A stretch of DNA of 39,972 nt, taken from Eubacterium sp. (GTDB lineage: Bacteria; Bacillota; Clostridia; Lachnospirales; Lachnospiraceae). The translations under genes and the position numbers were made by a program. Of the stretch, positions 34,458 through 39,972 are shown one piece after another (within the stretch, counting starts at the first letter, position 1; every line of letters begins with the position of its first letter). The notes below the pieces were generated by a model that made no database searches, was not told where the DNA came from, and saw only the letters and a program-made list of their open reading frames with translations. The DNA is taken from the NCBI GenBank assembly GCA_017437905.1, contig JAFRWY010000054.1:1-39972 (forward strand), written 5' to 3'.

Positions 34458-35588
34458 ATGCGTACGAACATGAGAAGAAGACAGTTAACGATCGGTGTCA
34501 TATCGGCCTTATTTTTGAGCCTCCTGTCCGGATGCGGTTCTGATGATCAGAGTGCATCCAATGCGGGGAGTGCATTTGATAATCTGAAAGAGGTCGTATC
34601 CGAGGCGAATACATCAGGAAGCGAAGGTGAACCCTCCAGCTGGGTAAAAGAGAAGGAGCCGGATGAGGTTACGATTGACTGGGCAGTGGAACCTTTTCTT
34701 GAAGTGGATGATATAGAGGTAGAGGATGCCTGCAAGGATCCGCGCTCGAAGGAAGTGGCATTTGTTAAGAAGAATGACCTTTACGGAATGGTACGTTATA
34801 ACGGGTTATACGCAGTTGAGCCGTATTTCGCCAATATGACACCGGATCCGTATTCGCTTTACAATGAACCGGAGGATGGCAGCGGACGTTTCTGTGCCCA
34901 TTTCACCGAAGATCTGAAATTTGAATTCTACATAAATGACGGATGGGGAAGCCCTGCCGGTAACGTTTACTACTACAACATGACAGATCATCGCCTTTAT
35001 CTCAGCGCATACGGTATAGAGTCTGCTGAAGTCAGCGCGCCTGTGGTCGTTGAAAAAGCCGAAAGTCCGGGACCGGACGTGCTTGAACAGCAGCAGCTTG
35101 ATGGGAAGGGCCTGTTTGGTGTTGCGGATAATAAAGGAATCCTGATTGAATGTATCTATGAAGACGGGTATTGTGTGGAAGGGGAAGACGTAACGTATTA
35201 TGCCATGAAGAAGAATGGAAAGTGGGCTTACTTTGCTCCGAACGGAAAGCAGCTTACGGATTTCATCTATGACAGCTTCGACGAACATTTTCAAAGTTGG
35301 AGACAGGTGTTAACCTTTGTTTCGGGTGTGGAATACGAGGATCATACGATGCCTTATCTGCCGACAGAGGGATATATCGCCGTGCAGGTGGACGGAAAAT
35401 GCGGCTATATCGATACCGACCTGAATGAGGTTTACCCGCTCGGGACATTTGAAGACGTCCGGCCGGTTCATGGTGGAAAGGCTTGGGCCAGGAAGGACGG
35501 GAAATGGGGTATCCTGAATTTCCCGACCAAAGAGGTGAAGAAGGTGGAAATCCGTGATGAGGATTATTTCCAGCTTAATTCGCACTAG
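34458..35588 (+). CDS. lipoprotein with WG-like repeats
   Basis: The 376-residue protein has lipobox LSGC with Cys26. The mature part has repeats like KNDLYGMVRYNG, KKNGKWAYFAPNGKQLTDFIYDSFDE, VDGKCGYIDTDLNEV and RKDGKWGILN, in the style of WG beta-rich repeats. The start could be 34458 or 34470; AAAGGA is too close to the first and far from the second. The gene has its own terminator. Function unknown, on the outer membrane face; perhaps a wall- or ligand-binding protein. Confidence 0.82.
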   Translation: MRTNMRRRQLTIGVISALFLSLLSGCGSDDQSASNAGSAFDNLKEVVSEANTSGSEGEPSSWVKEKEPDEVTIDWAVEPFLEVDDIEVEDACKDPRSKEVAFVKKNDLYGMVRYNGLYAVEPYFANMTPDPYSLYNEPEDGSGRFCAHFTEDLKFEFYINDGWGSPAGNVYYYNMTDHRLYLSAYGIESAEVSAPVVVEKAESPGPDVLEQQQLDGKGLFGVADNKGILIECIYEDGYCVEGEDVTYYAMKKNGKWAYFAPNGKQLTDFIYDSFDEHFQSWRQVLTFVSGVEYEDHTMPYLPTEGYIAVQVDGKCGYIDTDLNEVYPLGTFEDVRPVHGGKAWARKDGKWGILNFPTKEVKKVEIRDEDYFQLNSH

Positions 35589-35613
35589 ATCAGTGTAATA
35601 AAATAATGTATGA

Positions 35614-35675
35614 AAAACAGCGCTTCATTTGTGATTACATGAGGTGCTGTTTTTAATTCTACGGACCGGTTCCGA
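35614..35675 (+). terminator. terminator of the WG-like lipoprotein gene
   Basis: AAAACAGCGCTTCAT (35614-35628) pairs with ATGAGGTGCTGTTTT (35659-35673) with two G-U pairs, followed by T. Confidence 0.8.
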
Positions 35676-35710
35676 TCCTGAAACAGGGGTTGCTACACCG
35701 GGAATCTTTG

Positions 35711-35741
35711 TTGACTATTCTATGGGCGGAAGGTAGAATAG
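35711..35741 (+). promoter_or_regulatory. promoter with overlapping palindromic operator
   Basis: TTGACT (35711-35716) and TAGAAT (35734-35739) are 17 bases apart. A perfect inverted repeat, CTATTCTA (35715-35722) and TAGAATAG (35734-35741), lies over the end of the -35, the spacer and the whole -10. Occupancy would block polymerase, so this looks like a repressor site for the secreted protein gene at 35789. Confidence 0.7.
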
Positions 35742-35788
35742 ACATTACATGATTTGTATGTTTTTATGGGAAGGCAGGAGGATATAAT

Positions 35789-37090
35789 ATGAATCGACAT
35801 TGGAAAAAGGGGTTACTGATCGCAGCTTTAGCCGGCGGACTTGCGCTGACATCGGTTCCGGCACCGGCATTTGCAGCAACCACATCGGAGAACAGTGCGC
35901 TGGACACAACGGATCAGGGGACGAAGCGCTCCGGCTGGTTTGGAGCCAATGGAAAGTGGTTTTATTACGATCCGGTAACAGGAGAGAAGGCTGTGGGCTG
36001 GAAGAAGATCGCCGGAAAGGCAACTACATCCTGGTATTATTTTAACCAGTATGGTGTGATGCAGGTGGGCTGGAAGCTGATCGGTGGAAAATACTATCAC
36101 TTTGATTCCGAAGGCCGGATGCAGACCGGATGGCAGAAGATTTCGGGAAAATGGTACTTCCTGAAGGACGGTGTCATGAAGACCGGCTGGGTGAAGCTGG
36201 GCGGTTACTATTATTATTTCTCCCAGAAGACCGGCGCTGCAGTGACCGGCTGGGTTAAGACCGGAGACAAGTGGTATTACCTTAGTCCGTCGGATTATTC
36301 CATGATAACCGGGTGGCGGTATATTGATGACATCCGATACTACTTTGATCTGAAAAGTGGTGCTATGGCTGTTGGGTGGAAGCAGATCTCAGGAGAGTGG
36401 TATTATTTTAAAAAGAATGGTGAAAGAAATATCGGACTGACAAGAATCGGTGAGGATTTATACTTCTTCGATTATACAGGTGTGATGCAGAAAAACCGGA
36501 ATATCGGAGGAGTGAATCTGGCAGCAAATGGAAAAGTAAAACAGATCAAGTTTGAGGTGGATAACGGCGTAAACCTATACCGGGTCACGATCAATCCGGA
36601 CGGAAGTTTTCAGGGTACCATTCAGTATATTGGTGATCTTGGCACCAGTGAGGGAGCAAGAGATGGCTACGCTCTGACATGGTATAAATTCCATGGGGTT
36701 TTTTCTGATTTCATCAGTAACGGATCGATGATCACTACCATGAAAGTAAAGAGTTTCAAACTGGATAAACGTTATGAAAAAGAAGTTTGGAATGAAAACG
36801 GAGAGATTAAGGCAACCGAGAGGAATTATTACCAGGAGAGCATCATAGAAGAGTACAAGGCAGGAGCTTTGTTTACGCTTTATTTCCTGGGTGTATCCAG
36901 ATCATCAATCGAATATGCGATGAAATGTGCCATGAACAGTAGCTATGCTTATCTGGATCTCCCGTCGGTTTTTGGAGATCCGATCGAACAAATCTATCTG
37001 GATAATCTGGCAGGGTCTTTCAATTATCATGGGGGCGCCGGAAGAAAGATTGACAGAAGTGAAGTTCCTGCTTCCTACTGGAATTACTAA
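35789..37090 (+). CDS. secreted protein with choline-binding-type repeats, paralogue A
   Basis: The 433-residue protein has a signal peptide cleaved near AFA-ATT. It is followed by nine repeats of about 20 residues in the CW_binding/glucan-binding style (GWKLIGGKYYHFDSEGRMQT, GWQKISGKWYFLKDGVMKT). Its last third has the domain seen in the lipoproteins of this window (YRVTINPDGSFQG, then FTLYFLGV). GGAGGATATA precedes the ATG. Repeats of this type bind choline or other wall glycopolymers; the ligand here is unknown. The first four repeats are nearly identical in DNA to those of paralogue B. Confidence 0.88.
   Translation: MNRHWKKGLLIAALAGGLALTSVPAPAFAATTSENSALDTTDQGTKRSGWFGANGKWFYYDPVTGEKAVGWKKIAGKATTSWYYFNQYGVMQVGWKLIGGKYYHFDSEGRMQTGWQKISGKWYFLKDGVMKTGWVKLGGYYYYFSQKTGAAVTGWVKTGDKWYYLSPSDYSMITGWRYIDDIRYYFDLKSGAMAVGWKQISGEWYYFKKNGERNIGLTRIGEDLYFFDYTGVMQKNRNIGGVNLAANGKVKQIKFEVDNGVNLYRVTINPDGSFQGTIQYIGDLGTSEGARDGYALTWYKFHGVFSDFISNGSMITTMKVKSFKLDKRYEKEVWNENGEIKATERNYYQESIIEEYKAGALFTLYFLGVSRSSIEYAMKCAMNSSYAYLDLPSVFGDPIEQIYLDNLAGSFNYHGGAGRKIDRSEVPASYWNY
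35921..36190 (+). repeat. 270-bp near-identical block, copy A
   Basis: It aligns without gaps to 37357-37626 with four differences (about 98.5 percent identity). Flanking parts of the two genes are much less alike, so this looks like recent gene conversion or duplication. Confidence 0.93.
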
Positions 37091-37224
37091 TCGCTGTTTT
37101 GGATTGTTTATTGTCGACGAAGATAAATGAACGAGGAGATCTGCATATGACAGCTATTATACCGATAGTTTCCGGTGTAGAGTAAACTACATACAGATAA
37201 AACATAAATTGGAGGTTAATCATT

Positions 37225-38445
37225 ATGAATCAGCATTGGAAGAAGGGGATTTTGGTTGCTGCTTTGGCCGGAGGCCTTGCCCTTGCGGCGTCACCCGCAA
37301 CGGCTTATGCAGAAACAGCATCTGAGAATTGCGTGACGGACACGACGGATCAGGAGACGAAGCGCTCCGGCTGGTTTGGAGCCAATGGAAAGTGGTTTTA
37401 TTACGATCCGGTAACAGGAGAGAAGGCTGTGGGCTGGAAGAAGATCGCCGGAAAGTCAACCACATCCTGGTATTATTTTAACCAGTATGGTGTGATGCAG
37501 GTGGGCTGGAAGCTGATCGGTGGGAAATACTATCACTTTGATTCCGAAGGCCGGATGCAGACCGGATGGCAGAAGATTTCGGGAAAATGGTACTTCCTGA
37601 AGGGCGGTGTCATGAAGACCGGCTGGATAAAACAAGGCGGGGTGTATTATTATTTTGCTCCGAAAACCGGTGCAGCAGTGACCGGAGCTCAGAAGATCAA
37701 TGGTAAGTGGTACTACTTCGATGAGAGCTCTCTGGCCATGAAGACCGGTTTGATCACAATCGATGGTGAAAAGTATTTCTTCAAACCGGGCACAGGTACC
37801 CTGGCTACCGGGTGGGTTAAGGACAATGGCGATTGGTATTATTGCAAATCAAACGGATCTGTAACCCGAGGGCTGGCATGGATTGGGAATGCGTTCTACG
37901 CTTTCGATACCAATGGCAGAATGCTGAAAAATATGACAGTCGGAACCAATGAAGATGATAATTGGTATAACGCGAGAAGCGGGTATGTTGAATTGGACGC
38001 AAACGGGGAAGGCGATAGGATAAAAATATATGTCGGTGATTCTCAGCACAAATGGTATCGTCTGGAGCTTTATTCGGATGGAACCTTCAGCGGAACGGGT
38101 GAAAAACGTCAGAAGACAGAGGAACCCGGTGTGGTTAATCAAGATCTCGTAAAGTTTTCCGGTAGATTTGCAAATTTCAGAAAAATCGGAGATTATGGAT
38201 ATTCAATGAAGATCCAATCCGTATCCGGTGTTGAAAACTTCGATGAGCTGGATGCATATAAAGAGTTTACAAAGGGTGCAACGTTTTATTTGTATTTCCC
38301 CGGGACAGGAAAAGATAAGCTTGTAACCGGATTTGATCAGAATTTCTGTTTATTTGATAACGGAAACCAATTGAAAAATGTTGTATTGGATAATCCGGAT
38401 AATTCAGGTTTCACTCCATATGACGGTGATAATTCTTTCCGGTAA
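37225..38445 (+). CDS. secreted protein with choline-binding-type repeats, paralogue B
   Basis: The 406-residue protein has a signal peptide ending near AYA-ETA, nine repeats (from GWFGANGKWFYY to GLAWIGNAFYAFDTNGRMLK), and the same C-terminal domain (WYRLELYSDGTFSG, FATFYLYFPG-like region read as GATFYLYFPGTG). TTGGAGG precedes the ATG. It follows paralogue A by 134 bases and may have its own promoter: TAGTTT and AAACTA arms lie at about 37168-37191. The N-terminal repeats match A almost exactly while the rest has diverged. Cell-surface adhesion or wall binding is the likely job. Confidence 0.88.
   Translation: MNQHWKKGILVAALAGGLALAASPATAYAETASENCVTDTTDQETKRSGWFGANGKWFYYDPVTGEKAVGWKKIAGKSTTSWYYFNQYGVMQVGWKLIGGKYYHFDSEGRMQTGWQKISGKWYFLKGGVMKTGWIKQGGVYYYFAPKTGAAVTGAQKINGKWYYFDESSLAMKTGLITIDGEKYFFKPGTGTLATGWVKDNGDWYYCKSNGSVTRGLAWIGNAFYAFDTNGRMLKNMTVGTNEDDNWYNARSGYVELDANGEGDRIKIYVGDSQHKWYRLELYSDGTFSGTGEKRQKTEEPGVVNQDLVKFSGRFANFRKIGDYGYSMKIQSVSGVENFDELDAYKEFTKGATFYLYFPGTGKDKLVTGFDQNFCLFDNGNQLKNVVLDNPDNSGFTPYDGDNSFR
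37357..37626 (+). repeat. 270-bp near-identical block, copy B
   Basis: Partner of 35921-36190; the four differences give two or fewer residue changes in the affected repeats (Ala to Ser, Asp to Gly). Confidence 0.93.
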
Positions 38446-38472
38446 AAAGATGAGAATAATTTACCGCAGCCT

Positions 38473-38516
38473 ACGGTCCGTATCGGCAGAATTGTCTGAT
38501 ACGGACCGTCTTTTCT
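38473..38516 (+). terminator. terminator of secreted paralogue B
   Basis: ACGGTCCGTATC (38473-38484) pairs perfectly with GATACGGACCGT (38498-38509), followed by CTTTTCT. Confidence 0.88.
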
Positions 38517-38518
38517 GC

Positions 38519-38547
38519 TTGCCTACATTAGGTAGATATGGTAAAAT
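38519..38547 (+). promoter_or_regulatory. pnp promoter
   Basis: TTGCCT (38519-38524), a 17-base spacer ending TGG, and TAAAAT (38542-38547). Start near 38554 gives a leader of about 120 bases. Confidence 0.75.
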
Positions 38548-38579
38548 GTTAGGGATTGTTCTCATGGTACCCCGAGACT

Positions 38580-38624
38580 ACTGAAAAGCCGGTTGCGGCA
38601 CATTTTCGGAGCCGTTTTTTCAGT
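38580..38624 (+). promoter_or_regulatory. hairpin in the pnp leader
   Basis: ACTGAAAA and TTTTCAGT arms with inner CGG/CCG pairs enclose about 20 bases. Leader stems of pnp mRNAs are used for autoregulation in some bacteria. The right arm is T-rich, so attenuation is another option. Confidence 0.45.
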
Positions 38625-38673
38625 CGTTTCGGAACCCTGGAATGATCGAATATAATCAAAAAGGAGATAAAAA

Positions 38674-39972
38674 ATGTTCAAGAAGTATGAGATGGAACTT
38701 GCCGGACGTACCCTTCGCGTGGACGTGGATCGTGTAGGCAAGCAGGCAAATGGAGCAGTGCTCATTCACTATGGTGATACCGTAGTGCTTTCAACCGCTA
38801 CTGCATCCAAGGAACCCAGAGAAGGAATCGATTTCTTCCCGCTTTCCGTAGAGTACAGCGAGAAGATGTATGCAGTCGGTAAGATCCCGGGAGGCTTTAA
38901 CAAGCGTGAGGGCAAGCCGTCGGAGAATGCGATCCTCACCGACCGTGTCATCGATCGCCCCATGCGTCCCCTGTTCCCGAAGGATTACCGCAATGATGTA
39001 ACCCTTGAGAACCTGGTGCTTTCCGTTGATCCGGAGTGCTCTCCGGAGCTGACAGCCATGATCGGTACCGCCATCGCCGTATCGATCTCCGATATCCCCT
39101 TTGACGGCCCCTGTGCAACCACACAGGTAGGTCTGGTGGATGGCGAGCTGATCTTCAACCCGAACAGCACACAGAATCTGAATTCCGATCTGAAACTGAC
39201 CGTAGCTTCCACACGGGAGAAGGTCATCATGATCGAGGCCGGTGCAAATGAAGTGCCGGAAGCAAAGATGCTGGAAGCAATCTTTGCAGCTCACAAGGTA
39301 AATCAGGACGTGATCGCATTTATCGATCAGATCGTTGCCGAGGTCGGCAAGCCGAAGCACAGCTATAACAGCTATGCGATCCCGGAGGAACTTTTCGCAG
39401 CCATGAAGGAGATCGTTCCGCCGGAAGAGATGGAAGTTGCTGTCTTCACGGATGACAAGCAGACCAGAGAGAAGAATATCGACGACATCAAAGCCCGCAT
39501 GGCTGAGGCGTTCGCTGATAATGAAGAGTGGCTCGGACTTCTGGGCGATGCGCTGTATCAGTACCAGAAGAAGACCGTTCGTAAGATGATCCTGAAGGAT
39601 CACAAGCGTCCGGATGGTCGTGCCATCAACCAGATCCGTCCGCTGGCAGCTGAGGTCGACCTGATCCCGCGCGTTCATGGTTCCTCCATGTTCACCAGAG
39701 GACAGACCCAGATCTGCGACATCGTGACTCTGGCTCCGCTGTCCGAGGCACAGAAGATCGACGGTATCGATCCGAACCTTACAACCAAGCGTTATATGCA
39801 TCATTACAACTTCCCGTCCTACTCTGTAGGTGAGACCCGCGTATCCCGCGGTCCGGGACGTCGTGAGATCGGCCATGGTGCACTTGCAGAGAGAGCTCTT
39901 CTTCCGGTTCTTCCGTCTGAGGATGAGTTCCCGTATGCGATCCGTGCCGTATCCGAGACCTTCGAGTCCAAC
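38674..39972 (+). CDS. pnp: polyribonucleotide nucleotidyltransferase (3' partial)
   Basis: The gene starts at an ATG after AAAAGGAGAT and stays open to the end of the window, giving the first 433 of about 700 residues. The first RNase PH domain is seen from residue 1 (GRTLRVDVDRVGKQANGAVL, GGFNKREGKPSENAILTDR, IDRPMRPLFP). The linker helical domain follows, and the second RNase PH domain begins at about residue 305 with RPDGRAINQIRPL, RVHGSSMFTRGQTQ and MHHYNFPSYSVGE. The KH and S1 domains lie beyond the window. It degrades RNA 3' to 5' using phosphate. It has its own promoter rather than lying behind rpsO. Confidence 0.97.
   Translation, partial: MFKKYEMELAGRTLRVDVDRVGKQANGAVLIHYGDTVVLSTATASKEPREGIDFFPLSVEYSEKMYAVGKIPGGFNKREGKPSENAILTDRVIDRPMRPLFPKDYRNDVTLENLVLSVDPECSPELTAMIGTAIAVSISDIPFDGPCATTQVGLVDGELIFNPNSTQNLNSDLKLTVASTREKVIMIEAGANEVPEAKMLEAIFAAHKVNQDVIAFIDQIVAEVGKPKHSYNSYAIPEELFAAMKEIVPPEEMEVAVFTDDKQTREKNIDDIKARMAEAFADNEEWLGLLGDALYQYQKKTVRKMILKDHKRPDGRAINQIRPLAAEVDLIPRVHGSSMFTRGQTQICDIVTLAPLSEAQKIDGIDPNLTTKRYMHHYNFPSYSVGETRVSRGPGRREIGHGALAERALLPVLPSEDEFPYAIRAVSETFESN

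Noticed and set aside
35921-38000. CRISPR array or tandem DNA repeat in the surface-protein genes
   Set aside because: The periodicity is that of about 20-residue protein repeats with varying codons; there are no identical repeats with unique spacers anywhere in the window.

Overview
The window looks like the chromosome of a Gram-positive Clostridia bacterium, most likely a Lachnospiraceae relative. The reasons are AGGAGG-type ribosome sites, consensus TTGACA-17-TATAAT promoters (many with an extended TGn -10), a CIRCE heat-shock operator, DUF6382-FHA and choline-binding-type repeat proteins, lipoproteins with Gram-positive lipoboxes and a cyclic-di-GMP-I riboswitch. Most of it is moderately GC-rich housekeeping DNA. 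About 26.8-31.2 kb is visibly richer in A+T and carries accessory genes.

Layout. 0-3.2 kb: 3' part of a large hybrid two-component sensor (beta-propeller, Y_Y_Y, membrane segment, histidine kinase, receiver, HPt). 3.4-7.8 kb: a pantothenate/CoA operon made of a Rossmann/DUF2520 protein (probable ketopantoate reductase), panB, panC, panD and coaBC. 7.9-11.2 kb: pyrE, a 49-residue membrane peptide, an Lrp/AsnC regulator, a patatin lipase and birA, then tRNA-Gly(GCC). 11.5-16.5 kb: guaB, typA and pncB. 16.6-19.6 kb: an FHA protein, a GC-rich tandem repeat, and argH on the minus strand with a small gene behind it. 19.8-23.4 kb: a secreted transglutaminase-like protein, an orphan promoter-terminator pair (candidate small RNA), then htpG behind a perfect CIRCE element.

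23.6-30.9 kb is the most interesting part. Two paralogous HTH regulators flank a transmembrane Ser/Thr kinase with an extracellular TPR-like region. A small lipoprotein, a polytopic membrane protein and a zinc-ribbon/TM/TPR protein with the same outer layout as the kinase follow. Three 17-bp palindromes, GTGGGC-N5-GCCCAC, each lie 20-21 bp upstream of a TATAAT that lacks a good -35, ahead of the second HTH gene, the lipoprotein and the membrane-protein operon. The last of these promoters also feeds a cyclic-di-GMP-I riboswitch with its own terminator. I infer a kinase/HTH-controlled envelope regulon with a second, c-di-GMP, gate; I know of no described system with this design.

31.2-40 kb: a lipoprotein with a possible broken C-terminus, rpsO, an aroE-aroK fusion, a WG-repeat-like lipoprotein, two paralogous secreted repeat proteins sharing a nearly identical 270-bp block, and the 5' part of pnp. 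The usual rpsO-pnp neighbourhood is split by about 6 kb of these genes. Three secreted proteins here share an uncharacterised C-terminal domain. A dispersed repeat built on TCATCCTGAGC...GAAGGATCT occurs in four intergenic gaps.
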